Shown: positions 48,166-60,240 of the stretch, in pieces
How positions within the stretch are numbered: the stretch's first letter is position 1
Layout of the letters: the number at the start of each line of letters is the position of its first letter
Assembly: GCF_047948215.1 (NCBI RefSeq)
Contig: NC_134458.1
Span: 133,365,571-133,429,570 of the forward strand
Reading direction: 5' to 3'
Origin: Lycorma delicatula
Lineage: Eukaryota; Arthropoda; Insecta; Hemiptera; Fulgoridae
DNA: 64,000 bases
The notes under the pieces: generated by a model
Seen by the model: the letters and a program-made list of their open reading frames with translations, nothing else
Told to the model about the DNA's origin: nothing
The model's database searches: none
Translations under genes and position numbers: made by a program

Positions 48166-49189
48166 AATTTTTCATTAATAAAAAAGTTAGCATTTTATTT
48201 CTGATTGTTTAATATATTAACTCTTTTTAAAAATGAAAACTTCGTTCCTTATAATGAAACCTGCATGTTTTTACACTTATTTTTACCATAAATTATGATT
48301 AATTTTAAAAATCGCCCGAAAAACAACCTTCTCAAATATTAAATTTAGATAAATTTAACATACAATGTATTGTTTCAGGTTCTTTTACACTTATAAAAAT
48401 TTTAGAAATTACGAGACAAAAAAATATTAAAAATAAAAGCCTAAGGCGTTAATTATATCTATCTACTGGTCCCTGTGGTATAAAAATTCTTACTGATTAA
48501 AACGAAAGACTATAAACTCATAAAAAAATAATAAATAAACAAAATCATATTATTATATGCAACTTTAAATAATAGTTTTTAATATAAACGGTGGTAAAAA
48601 AAATTAATATTAAAATTATAAAAGTGATAGATAAAAATAAATTAATAAAACCTGATGAGAAGCGTAATACTAAACAAGGAATGTAGGTTTTATGAACAGG
48701 CTGTGTTAACGCAGTGGAAGACATGCAAATTTCGGCCCACATTCCAGACAGTGAGTCACGAAGACAAAGATAGAAAACATTACTTCTTTTCTTTTCTTTA
48801 TCGCACCACAAACAATCTCCAATCACATATAAACATAGTGAGAGAGAGAGAGAGGTAGTGATAATGACAAAGAGATTGCGGCGTGGGTGATATTGAACAT
48901 ATCATATTTCACAGGTAATAATAATAATAATAATAATATTTGTAAGATAATTATAATAAGCTAAACTCAGGGATCATACACATGACATCAATTCATACAA
49001 TCTACCGTTAGTAAAATTATCATTGCAACTGGAGATAATAATGAGAATAGTAAAATTACTTTTAACGAGCTATCACATTTTCCGATATGTAAACACTCAT
49101 AATCCCCTCCCTTTCTTCTTCGCCATATATTTATAGAGCTGAACTAATCCAACTTATAATACTAAGTTTATGTAGGTGGAGTAATAGTG
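48166..49189. other. AT-rich sequence with duplication unit 2 and simple repeats
   Basis: Holds the duplication unit at 48561-48619, a GA run at 48837-48852 and an ATA-trinucleotide run at 48917-48938. No gene recognised. Confidence 0.5.
48561..48619 (+). repeat. 60-base direct duplication, unit 2
   Basis: Near-identical to 47565-47626. Confidence 0.9.
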
Positions 49190-49252
49190 TCTCTAACTTT
49201 CATCCAATAGATTATCTGTATTCGAATCCCGATCAGGCTTGCCATTTTTTTA
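49190..49252 (+). mobile_element. SINE family D, head fragment (copy 3)
   Basis: CTTTCATCC, then TATTCGAATCCCGATCAGGC and TTGCCATTTTTTTATGCG match the D head and junction. No tail. Confidence 0.55.
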
Positions 49253-49451
49253 TGCGATAAAAATATTTGTACCATTTTTCTACTCGTAAACTTTAAATTA
49301 ACATTTAAAACAATTATATCGCACAAAAAAATTAATTAATTAATTAATAATTTAATAAAATAACTCGGAACACAATTTCTGTAAACTCTACTGAATACTT
49401 CCATCTCGTTAAAATTAACCCCTTTTTTCCTCAAGATAACGTCGAAAATAA

Positions 49452-50272
49452 TTTTTACTTCCCTGGCATTGAAGCTATGCTGTAAGAAGGAAAGTATGGT
49501 AATCAGTCAAAGAATGGGGTATGAGTTTTTGCATTTTTCGAAGTTTCTTCGACCCAAGGATTCCAAAAACAAAGAAAAAGTGGGGGGGGGGGGTAATTTT
49601 CGTACGTCGTACGTACATACATTTTTTGGGGATCAATTTTCTCAAAATATTGTAAGCAAAACCTCACTTTATATTAAGATCAGTACATGCGTGCATGCTT
49701 ATCTTATTATTTAAAAAAAAACATTCCCCAAACTTCTTCCTTCCTCAAAAATCGATAGATATATTTTTATTTATTGCATACTTTTTAACCCATTTTTTTA
49801 GTGTCTTCCTAGACATAGTAGTCGCTTGGCAAGCGACCAAAAAAAAATATTGTGGTAGGGAAGTTGTTCAAAGTTTAAAAATAACGATTTTTTTAATTCT
49901 TTTAAAAAAGGAAATCTTAGGGGTAATAATTCTAAATCTATTAAATCTATTGGTTGTTCATTTTTTAGTGGAATATTTTTTTTTTTAATTTCTTCCATTT
50001 AAAACAGTAATCGTAAAAAAATCAAAAAAAATTTCTTGGTAGATGTTTTTGAAAGTGGAAAACCAGAAAAAATAAAAAATACTGATTTTTTGAATTTAAA
50101 AAATTTGTTTGACTAATTACACATATAATGATATTTTTTTTAAAAAAAGCTTCATCATAAAATACCACCCCCCACCCCAAAAAAGACTTAGGTAATTTTT
50201 TCATGTATAATTTTTCAACTATATAAGAATAAATAACCAGTGCCAGGAAAGTATTAAAACTTTGTTGTCAGC
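49452..50272 (+). mobile_element. Element E, copy 4 (Helentron-like), complete
   Basis: Left terminal repeat TACTTCCCTGGCA (49456-49468), AAGAAGGAAAGTATGGTAAT, family body, then right inner repeat TGCCAGGAAAGTA (50241-50253) and the stem AAAAC-TTT-GTTGT with one mismatch. About 820 bases. It appears unbroken, but has no coding frame beyond low-complexity ones. Confidence 0.75.
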
Positions 50273-50404
50273 TTTTTTCAATAATTATTCCTGTCTAAAA
50301 TAATTATTATTTGACAAATGGCTGATAACTGAAAAATCCATTGTCAAAAAGTATCTAAAATGGTTCAGAATGTTGACGTAAGATTAGTTTTCTTCTTCTT
50401 TAGT

Positions 50405-50845
50405 TAACAATCCTCAGATTGGTTTGTGGTGGTCCTCCATTCTCTTCTACTCTGCGTTCTCAGTTTCATCTCCTCAAGGGAAATATATCCGAAATCAGTA
50501 ACAATTTAACCTGTTAAATTGTTAATCATTAATAATTTGTCCTCTTCCTCTTTTCCCTTCAATGTAACCTTCTATTATTGTGTTTAATAAGCTCTCGAAA
50601 CGAACAATACGGCCAATAAATTCACTTATATCTCATCTTTTCACAATATTTTGCCAAAAACTTTTTTTAACAATTCTCTCCAAAATCTCTTCATTACTGA
50701 CCTTATTGATCCATCTCACTTTACTTTATATACCTCCTTTAACACCAGTCTTCCAGTCTAGTCCAGTCTTCCTTTCCAGTCTTTCCCTCTGCACTGTTCC
50801 CATCGTCCACGACTCACAACCATACAGAGTTACACTATAAAGATT
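50405..50845 (-). pseudogene. Non-LTR retrotransposon, C-terminal reverse-transcriptase tail (relic)
   Basis: Minus-strand reading: YSVTLYGCESWTMG, QRERLERKTGLDWKTGVKGG, KVRWINKVSNEEILERIVKK, ISEFIGRIVRFESLL, then NTIIEGYIEGKRGRGQIIN. The order LYGCE-WT, W-KVSNEEILER, FIG-I-R, IIEGYIEGKRGRG is diagnostic of the C-terminus of arthropod LINE ORF2. A few indels and stops interrupt it. The upstream catalytic part is absent, as expected for 5' truncation. Confidence 0.85.
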
Positions 50846-50995
50846 AGTTATTAAGTGATTAATAAGGAATAATTCTTATATTGTTTTTTCTTGGCTTGAA
50901 AAGAACCTAAATTACAGGTAATTTATAAAACAACAGAAGGGTAATTTAATTTAAATTTTCTTCAGGTTTTTGAGAAAAAGTTTCCGCTATGATAC

Positions 50996-51067
50996 AAAAA
51001 AAAATCCCTTTCGGCACGCCAGAAGGCGGAGGTAGATTTCACCAGTGCTAAGTAGAGGATAAAAATC
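50996..51067 (+). repeat. Repeat family C, short fragment (copy 4)
   Basis: ATCCCTTTCGGCACGCCAGA through GATTTCACCAGTGCTAAG; only the first 70 bases of the family. Confidence 0.8.
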
Positions 51068-53229
51068 TTCTTTTGAGAAGAAAACTGAGATTTATTCATT
51101 AAGCTTAGAAAATTCTTAAATTGTTATGTATTCACTACATTCAGTTCTGTGGCCTTTACTTACTACTGTAGTTAATTTATTACAAATTCGACAAAAAAAT
51201 CAATGAAATTAAATAAGATAAGCGTTTAAGATAAGATTTTTTATATTTCAATTCATGCACATTTGCTTTATAAATACTCAACTATTTAATAAATTAAGAT
51301 AAATTTTCATAACTAATATTTTTGAGACCGCGGAACACAAAAATCTTTGAGGCCGAACGCGGATTGAATACCCATGATGTAGATTATTTAAAAAGCTGGT
51401 GTGGAATATATTTTCGAACGTATAATGGAAACTTAGTGTTATTAATAGAACTTTATCGTTAAAAAGTTCTCGGTTTAATTTTTTGAGTTTGCCCCAACTG
51501 TTAATATTATTTTCAGTTCAACAGAAAACATAAAAGGAAAACGGTAATTTACTTGGACATCATGTGCTTTGAAAGATCGATACACAGGCAAGCTTTAATA
51601 TTTTCTTTATCAGATATTTATATTTAACAATCTGCTCCCAATTCCATTTCACATACTCCTCGCTTTCAAAATCCTTCAGCATACTTTTTTTAAATATAAT
51701 TACTGATTCTGAATGAATAAACATGGCACTGATGTTTGTAAGCTAAACCTTTTAATTCAGGTTAGTTCATTTCTACAATTTAGCAATAGAAATGAATCAT
51801 ATAAATCCGATTAGCCTATCCCGTTATTGTTATACGCATTTTTTATGGTTACAAATAAAGAAATATATACGGTATAAAATGATATATTGTTTCAAATTAT
51901 TATAATAAAATATTTACCAGCAAAAATATTTCAATTTCAAGCGAAAAATATTTATCTAATAATACATAATAATAATGATATTATTTCGTAATAGCAAATT
52001 TCTCACCAGGACTTACTGAACTAGGAATAACACAAAAGAATGTTACGAAATACATTTATTTTAAGAAGAATTCTACACGATCATGATTAAAGAATTTTAT
52101 TCTTATAAAAGATGTTAGCGTGTGTATTTTTCTGATTTAACCACAAACCGCTAATTTTAATCAAACTTCTTATTTATTTATTTATTTGTAAATTATACAA
52201 AACATAATTTTTGTTCGTTTCTATCATTATTGGTTTTATCACGTAATGTTGGTAATGGTAATTCTTACTGTTAACTTAATACTACACCATTTTATTTTTT
52301 TTTATTTTTAATACAAAAAAAAATAATATGATTAAAAATCCAAAAATATTTTTTTTAAATTAAAATTTAAGCACATAATTCATTACAGAAATAATAATTT
52401 AGTCTTCGGTAATATAAATTAAATCTTCTATAATATAGTGATAAATTGTATTTATTAATAGTATTATAATTTATTTTATCTTCCACATTTACCTGTGTGA
52501 ATAAGAAAAAATATTTAACAGATTTTTTTCGTAAATATATTATAATTTAAAGATACACATTTTATACTGTAAAAACCCCTAAAGATATTTTATCAAATGA
52601 TATTATCAAAAGACATTTTATCTTCCATTTAACATAAATAGAAGAAGTCTGCAACAAGATTATCAGATATACTTCAACTACACAATAAAAAAGACATTTT
52701 TAAATTGATGCATTTGATATACAGTAAGGTTTCAACAACCATTAACAAAAAAATACGAATCCAACTGAGAACAATCTCGTTCATTAAATTTGATTAAAAA
52801 TCGACTTCAAAATTCGTATTATTTTTAGTAGCTAAATTTGTTCCCCTTTTTATTTACTCACAAAAATTTAGAAAGCACAAGTACAAAGATCCATTGTAGT
52901 TCTGTATGGGGTAGTAAAGAATTAGCGTTGGCAATTCTGATAGTATAGTGGAGGGGGTAGTGAACTGCGACAGTAAGTCGTAGGTAGCAAAAAGCCAGTC
53001 GTTGATCAAACAATCTACCCGTAATCTGCGCGTCAACCGAACTTTCTAAAGTTTAACCGAGCAATAATTATAGTAAATGTTAATGTTCTCATAATTGTTA
53101 AAATTTATTTGGGATTACACGTAAAAAATTTTCAAATTATTTTCACTTTTAATTTAAACATATGGATTGTAATACACGATCATGTTAAACAAATTCAATT
53201 TTCATTTGTCTGGGCTTAGTTATACAGAA
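51068..53229. other. AT-rich sequence, nothing recognised
   Basis: A somewhat GC-richer patch at 52885-53045 has a 60-codon minus-strand frame that I do not recognise. Confidence 0.45.
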
Positions 53230-54530
53230 ATATAGGGAAGTGCGGCTAATTTGCCACACTGCTTAAAATTGCACCGCTATCATAGCGTCGAAAGAATATT
53301 GCATACAACTATCCAAGGAGGAAATTTGTGAACTTCAACACCACTCCAGTCCTCGCACTGCGTTTCCTTCATCCTCGTGTACATAACAGCTCCGCTATAA
53401 AAAAAAACTATTCCGAAATTGTGTTTCTTTTGTTATTTTCATGCGTTGTTATGGTGCTGACAACACACTCTTGCATATAGTGAATAAAGTTTTAATTATC
53501 TAGTCTTAAAGTGGTTAGACTTAGCCGTAAAATAATCTCAAGTTTAATAAAAAATTTGCATCCTAACCTATAACAACTCGGAATTTGTATAATATAGCAG
53601 TTTTACTTAAATTGCACTACGCCGGTTTTCCTTGACTCCACCTTGTTTTTAGATGGTGCAATTTAAGTTTATACGTATTTTTTATTTCAGATGCGAATAA
53701 AGGCAGAAAGTATGGCCTATGGCTGAAAGAAGATATGAAGAGAGCAATTGCTTCCTATAACAATGGGAGTATTGGGCTTAACTCCATTTGTTGAACTTAT
53801 CAAGTACCAAAGAAAACCTTGAAACGTCGGCTTGAAGGGACAAACAAATTCGTTGTAAACGCTAAAACGTTTTTGGTAGTCCCCAACATTTGCCTCCTGA
53901 AATAGAAAATCAATTACTTCAGCGTATTTTAGAACTAGAAAAAATGTTTTGTGATCTTGGTAGAGACGAACAGAAAAAATTGGCTTTCGAAATGGCTGAA
54001 GCCGATTCCATTCCTCATCGATTCAACAAACAATTTAAAACGGCAGGTACAAGTGGTATTAGTCATTTATATCAAGACACCCAGATTTGACTTTACGGTA
54101 AACGAAGGTTATCTTTCTTTCGTGACTTGTACACCAAGCTGTTCTAAGTGTAAAACCGAAACCTTGGGTTTTTTACAATTATGTTATAACGTTTTAAGAA
54201 AACTCATATATTTATTCGTTAATCTGAGAAAAACTTGTTCTTTGTACTTAATTGATATAATAAACTTTCTTTTCTATTTACAATGTATTTATTTCCCTGA
54301 AGGGCAATTTAAAAAAAAAGACGGTATATTTTGGGCTTATGAATGGTGCAATTTAAGCATACAAGCTGCAATTAAGGAGAGGTTTTCTCACAATATAATT
54401 ATTAATTACTCAGACATTCTTCAGGTTTCCCTCATCACGTGGATATTATTTCATAAAGTAAAAGTTTTAATTAAGGATAAAAGGTTTTAATGCCAAGAAA
54501 GAAAGGGTCGTTCTTAAGAGGTGCAGTATA
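53230..54530 (+). pseudogene. Pogo/CENP-B-like element relic with HTH-Psq domain
   Basis: Coding similarity spans 53696-54087. The first part reads NKGRKYGLWLKEDMKRAIAS, then YNNGSIGLNSIC, a stop in place of an Arg (CGA to TGA), then TYQVPKKTLKRRLEGTNKF, the pipsqueak-type helix-turn-helix. After a frameshift near 53873 it continues PEIENQLLQRILELEKMFC, EQKKLAFEMAEADSIPHRFN. This matches jerky/tigger-like proteins up to the CENP-B-type HTH. The frame is preceded by a pyrimidine tract and CAG at about 53689, which looks like a splice acceptor. The DDE part is not recognised downstream. Possible weak terminal repeats are GGAAGTGCGGCTAATTTGCC near 53236 and the inverse of GTGCAGTATAGACACACTTT near 54522. 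It is inactive. Confidence 0.75.
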
Positions 54531-55653
54531 GACACACTTTACTTACATTATTTTAAAATAATAATAAAGTAATATATATTAGTTAATTGTTTTACCCACA
54601 AATTAAAACATTTGTCACTTAAAATTTTACATTAAATAATAATTTTTTATTGATTTATTACCATATCTAATTGTGTTTAATAATTTTCTATATTTTAACT
54701 ATAAAATATATAAATAACTAAAAAAGATTATAACTTCAAGAAGAAAATCGTAAAATATGAATACATCATAAATATTATATTTTTTCACTCGTTTTACGAT
54801 TATTATATTTTCACATAAAAATTAACCTTACTGCGAACAATTTTTATCTAATAAGCAAACCTAAATTATGTTGAGAGAAACAATTTTAAATCCACGTGAC
54901 CAACCGTAAATGTTAACTTCAGCCAGTACAATTCACCATAAAACATTATTTTTATGTATAGGTTTTTTTTAGGAAAGTTAATTAATTAACCTGATTTACT
55001 GAATGTAAGTTTTTTCGATTTCAAATATTTCCCAGATCTCAAATATTGAAATACCCATAACTTTATTCTTAGCCATTTTTTTAGAATTACAATCTATACT
55101 CATTTATTTGTAAAAAAAAAATATATGAAAAATATATTAAATCAAAAATAAAAAAGACAATGAAAAACCAAAAATGATTCACGAAAAAATAAATAAATTT
55201 AGAAAAACGTTTAATATACCTTTTTTGGAACTATTTTATTGTTTTATTTTTGACGTATAATTGACGTAATTATAAATTCTTATACGAGTGTAATACTGCA
55301 ATTATTAATTAATTGGTCTATTTTGTAAATACTTGTGACATATTGCCGGTACTTATTTATTTATCTAGAAAAATCACCTTTAGAATACTTCAAGCAAACT
55401 TTTATCTGCAAATCTGTAAAAGAAATTCAACATTTTCAAAACTAAAATATTCAGAAATTGATTAATTTTGTTTAATATAACAGCAAAAATAAGCTCTAAA
55501 CCAATTTTTAAAAAATAAGAAAAATGTACCAATTTACCAAATGAATCAATTTTTAAAAAATAAAAAAATGTATTAAAAAATTGTGGAAATCAGTAGACGA
55601 TTTACATATTAATAGAATTTTGAGACTTTAATTTGTGGTTAGAAAAGATCACG
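54531..55653. other. Very AT-rich sequence, nothing recognised
   Basis: No gene or repeat identified. Confidence 0.5.
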
Positions 55654-55778
55654 TTTCATCCGGAGGTCCCGGGTTCGAATCCCGATCAGGCATGGCATTT
55701 TCACACGCTACAAATCATCCATCTCATCCTCTGAAGCAATACTTAGCGGTGGACCCAGATGTTAAAAAAAAAGAAAAA
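55654..55778 (+). mobile_element. SINE family D, copy 4 (5' truncated)
   Basis: From TTTCATCCGGAGG through GGGTTCGAATCCCGATCAGG and GGCATTTTCACACGCTACA to the tail CATCCTCTGAAGCAATAC and a poly-A. It lacks the A-box part. This is the second D copy that carries the shared 3' tail. Confidence 0.75.
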
Positions 55779-55978
55779 AGTTAATAATGCGGATATTTTT
55801 CGCATTATACAAGGTTCCCGGACTAGTTCTGTAACGCGCAGGATAGGGTTACAGAAACAGTGAGCCAACCTCTAAATCTTATAATGCAATGTACCAAGTG
55901 ACATTACAGTGGTTACATTGGAAATTGTTAAATTGTTGTTTCTCTGATTAGGTGGCTATGAAAGGATGCGATAACGTC

Positions 55979-56585
55979 ATGGATAAGAATTTGGAACAAA
56001 AAGCCATCGTGAAATTTTGCGTTAAGCTAGGAAAATCGGTTTCAGAGACATTTAATTTTTGTTCTGTAAGCTTACGGCGATAAGGCGATTGATTGTAAAC
56101 AATGTTTTTATAAGCACGCATTCTTCAAAATTAGAAGTACATCCCTGGAGAACGACAAGCGATCCGAAAGACATTCCACTACCTCCGTTTCAGAAAATGT
56201 GAAGCAAAACTTCACCGAAAATTCGTCTCCCCGAGCCAGACCGTCAATAGAGGATTTTATTGGCAAGTTCTTAATCGTTTGACAAAAGCGACCGGATCTG
56301 TAGCGCGCAAAAAACTGGATTCTCATTACGACAATGCACTCTATCACCGATAATAACTTGTTTGTAGTTTCATCGCTAAGAACAACAGGTTCTTTACGAG
56401 GTTTGTTTTAGCTCCTGCGGACTTTCTTCCTTTTCCTGAAGGTGAAGATGAAAGGTCGCCGCTTTAATACCATTCCCAGCGTTCCAGCACGAATCGTAAA
56501 TTGTTCTAGACTCGTCAACGAAAATCGACATCAAGGTTTCATTTAAGAAGTTGCTGGAATGTTGGGACCGGTACAGTATCACTTA
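55979..56585 (+). pseudogene. Mariner transposase relic with internal deletion
   Basis: The ATG frame begins MDKNLEQKAIVKFCVKLGKS, then after a one-base shift AYGDKAIDCKQCFYKHAFFK and ENDKRSERHSTTSVSENV, matching the N-terminal HTH region of GVKRT-type (SETMAR-like) mariner transposases. Near 56250 it jumps to QKRPDL-RAKNWIL, HYDNAL, LAPADF and KVKMKGRRFNTI, the catalytic C-terminal half. The second and third Asp motifs remain recognisable in shifted frames. The missing middle, roughly 100 residues or more, includes the first catalytic Asp. It is therefore a deletion derivative, inactive, and of a kind that can give rise to MITEs. Its terminal repeats were not identified. Confidence 0.85.
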
Positions 56586-57105
56586 TTAATTATAAAAATA
56601 TTTTTCAAACCGATAATAAAAAAAATGAATAGTCTGTTGGAATTTACCTTCACTTATGTCCTATGCAACCGCTAAATAAACGATTTAAATAAATTCCAAC
56701 CTGAAAAAGAGAGCTTCAACGTAATATGCTAACAGAAAACCAACGTAGTCAATAATGCGGTTTTACGAACTTCGAAAAAGTTATTTTAAAGGTTCTATCC
56801 TTAGTTATTTATTACTTGTATTTTTTTCTAGATATAATTTTTTATAAAATAATAAAGACGTTCCGTAGTGAAGTACAGGCAACACTACATTAATTTTATA
56901 CGTATGATTAAATATAAATATATACGCTGTATTTATAAAAGAATTTCTGGGTTCAAAAAAGTCGTTAAGGAATAATAGAATCGGTTAAAAGCCACCGGTT
57001 TTCATATTTATGTTCATTACATTATTAAGTTTTTCATCGCAAATATTAGTCAGGGTTGGCACCACTGTGTGACCAACACAGCAAATCCCGTCGGCAGTCT
57101 CACTC
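56586..57105. other. AT-rich spacer between two transposase relics
   Basis: Presumably contains flanking terminal repeats and UTRs of one or both, not resolved. Confidence 0.4.
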
Positions 57106-58195
57106 TCAGTCATGACAACACCGCAACAGAAAGGTCAATGCGTGATTTGAATTATCGAAAGACGATCGCTTATCACAGTTCAGCGTAATTATTAATGTGA
57201 ATATGATGGTACCACCCCTACCAATAAAATAATACTCCAGTGATTTAATCAAGTTCAAGGAAACAGGTAAAGTCTTAATGGAGACGTCACCAGGCAGGCC
57301 ATCAGTATCTGAACAAAACATGGAACGGATCCGAGTATCTTGTACGCGTAGCTCGTAAAAGTCATTAGCAAGGCGCATTTTAGAGTTAGGAATACCTAAA
57401 ACTACAGTGTAAAAATTAATCGCTGAGATGCTTGGACTAAGTACGCATAAAATACAACTTTTACATGAAATCAAATTCAATGACAAATTTTAAATATTGG
57501 AGTTTGCAGCTTTAATGCTTAACAACATTGATGAAAATGAAAACTATCTGAAAAATGTCATGTTTTCAAATCAGGTGACATTCACACTAGTGAGTCAGTA
57601 AATCGACACAATTGCATTCCCATTAGCGAGTTAGTAAATGAATATAATCGCAAGATTTGGGAATCAGAGCCACCGCATGGAGTTACTGAACATCAGCCTG
57701 TATCTTCCAAGGTCAATCTTTGGTGCGGTCTGATGAATGACCGCATTGTGGGGTCCTTCGTTTTTGTAGAAAGTACAATTAACGGAGATATTTTCTGTGA
57801 TATGCTCGAAATTTACGTCTTTCCATAGCTTGACGATATTGAAGAAGAAAAAGGATTAATTTTCTATCAGCTGGACGGCGCTCCACCACATTACAGCAAC
57901 CGTGCCCGTGCTGCATTTAACATTATAGGAGAGCCGATTGCATGGACACCTAGGAGCCCAGACATGACCCCACTAAATTTATTTTTGTAGAGGTATGTAA
58001 ATAATTAGGCTTACTTAGAGAAAATCTGTGATCAACCAGTTAAGGGAGGGTATGTATCGTTGCAGCAGTAGCATCCATTACACCCGACATGCTGGCGAGT
58101 ACGTGGAGAAGAGCTAGATTACTGTCTGGACGTGTACAAGGCAACAGGACGTGTACAAATGGTGCACGTACCGAAACGTATTAAACACCAAAATA
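57106..58195 (+). pseudogene. IS630/Tc1/mariner-superfamily transposase relic 2 (nearly full length)
   Basis: Begins MTTPQQKGQCVI; then ETGKVLMETSPGRPSVSEQN, RRILELGIPKTTV and MLGLSTHKIQLLHEIKFNDK complete the DNA-binding half. The catalytic half reads VMFSNQVTF, RKIWESEPPHGV, VNLWCGLMNDRIVGSFVFVE, LIFYQLDGAPPHY (second Asp at 57874) and AWTPRSPDMTPLNLF (third Asp at 57961). The C-terminal RGEELDYCLDVYKATGRVQM is near 58110-58160. The first catalytic Asp is Asn (57569-57571) and the next Glu is Gln. A 36-base tandem duplication (57579-57650) adds 12 codons after that motif. Several frameshifts and stops exist. The opposite-strand ORF at 57106-57486 is only a shadow. Confidence 0.88.
57579..57650 (+). 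repeat. 36-base in-frame tandem duplication in transposase relic 2
   Basis: Units 57579-57614 and 57615-57650 share the pattern CATTC-CA-TAG-GAGT-AGTAAAT with about a quarter of positions diverged. Confidence 0.75.
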
Positions 58196-58271
58196 ACTTC
58201 AGAATTAAGCCTTTCAGAATATTTGCTCATGTAAGTAATACTTTAAACATAACCCAGGAATTCGTTTATAA

Positions 58272-58302
<31 letters not shown>

Positions 58303-60240
58303 GAGGTTTTAACATAGCAAAGTGTTTATTGTAACAGACAGAAAACTTGTTAAAACCAAAAGGCTGTAAAGTTTAAATTAACTGTCGATACAAGATGGAA
58401 TTTCGAATATACTAGAGGTAAAACATGCAAGACAGAACGCATAGTACTATATTTAATATGTATAAAGAAGCACGTCTGAAGTATACTCGTACATGTAGTA
58501 CATAATAAGTCACACAAAACGTTGATGTTGAGTGAAGTTTGTTATTTCAGGAATGTTATGTTTAATACAGACGCCTGTGGTAGATGAATTGCGACTTCCA
58601 AGTTTTAAAGGCAGTAGCACCAAACAGTTTCTGCGAAAAGAACATTGTAACTGATGTTAGGTGATTGTAGTTATAAAGGACAAGAAGAATTCTATCTCGA
58701 TCTTTCCTATGCTCTTTTATGACCACTTTCTCGTTCTATTATTTTTTATCATTCCTCTAATACTACGTTCTTCTCTTCTTCTTCTTTTTTATAAACTGGC
58801 CGTCACCCAACAACGAATCCGCTTCTTGATTACATAACGAATAACAATACAATACATAGTAACAAACCTTATTTATTTTTTTTAATTCAGAGTAACGCAA
58901 ACATCAATAAAAATAGTATATATTAAAAATAAATTGCCATACATGCAAATAAATTTTATTTATTAAATCTTTTAAAAAATCAAGGTTAAATAAACCTATT
59001 AAAACGTCTTTTTAGAAAAAAAAATAATAAATGTAAGTTTAGAAAGAAATAAGACGTAATAAACAAATATGTAATATTGATTCACTTGAAAGAATATTTA
59101 TTCAGTTGTAATTAAAATAAACCTATTTAAAAAGTAAATATGACTGAAAAATAATCTCTATAAAATAAAAAAATAATATTCCTAAATTTGACGTAAATTT
59201 CAAATCGAACAATTCAAAATACGACCAACTTTTAAAAGGTAATATTTAAACAGAATTGAAAAAAGAATTTTTTTTTACTCTTTAGTGCATCATTTTTAAA
59301 TCTGTTTTATCTATGAAGATATTTTAATATTTACTTAAGACGTGATTACATTTGTAGGAAAAAACCTGTATGAAAACTACTACTAGTTGACGTAATCTTT
59401 AATATGATAGCTTTGACATCACCTAACATACGACTCGATTTCTGGCAGGATTAAAAATGTTTTTTACTATATATTCTTTCATGTATTATATATTTGTGTA
59501 AAAGAAAAATATGGCAAAATATGTGTAACGTTGTAATACAAAAAAGGGCTTATTTCATAAAACACAAAAAGTAAAAACTTTGTATCATATAAAAATAATA
59601 AAAGTGACAGAGAAATCACGTGAAAATTCTATTACAAAATATAAAAATAAGGTCTTTCAAGAATCCGGGAATATATTGTTTTTTTTTCTTAGATTAAATT
59701 TTTAGCAGTCAACTTTGTTGAATTTCCACTTGAACATACATTGAATGAAGTAAAGTTATATAAATATTCTCTAGCGATCCATAACTAAGCAATAATAATT
59801 GCAAAAAATGGAAAATGTTTCAACTAGTCTGTACACACAAAGTAATTTTTCGTTAAAAAATCTTCCGCTTGAGATAACTAAAATAAACTTACTAATGGAC
59901 TATTAAATAAAGACAAGTAAATGTCAAAGACATTTTCTTTTACAATATAAAATAGTATTATTTAAATCAGTGAATCTGATTAATATAAATATTTGAACAT
60001 GTAAAAAAACTACAGATCAAACTGAAAAAATCCTACTTTGTAAAAATCGGGAAAAATGTGTTATAATGTATATTAAGTGTATGTAAATAAATAAAGCCAT
60101 TTTTATTTTAAATTTAAATGAAATATAATTTAATTAAACTAATAAAGTTCAATTATTTTTTTAAATAAGGATTCTATTATAATCTTGTTTACAATAATTC
60201 CAAATAATATTCTATTAATATGAATTAATTTTTCTTTTTT
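58196..60240. other. AT-rich sequence with a TA microsatellite
   Basis: TA run at 58274-58302. No gene or repeat identified in the rest. Confidence 0.5.

Noticed and set aside
48700..48752. Mini-exon between an AACAG acceptor and a GTGAGT donor
   Set aside because: Only 51 bases, no pyrimidine tract and no recognisable peptide; a chance pair of splice-like signals is likely.
53951..54490. 179-codon plus-strand ORF
   Set aside because: Starts in a different frame from the pogo-like similarity and has no recognisable motif; the rest is AT-rich hydrophobic filler.
57106..57486. 126-codon minus-strand ORF
   Set aside because: Lies opposite the transposase DNA-binding half, which has clear family motifs on the plus strand.
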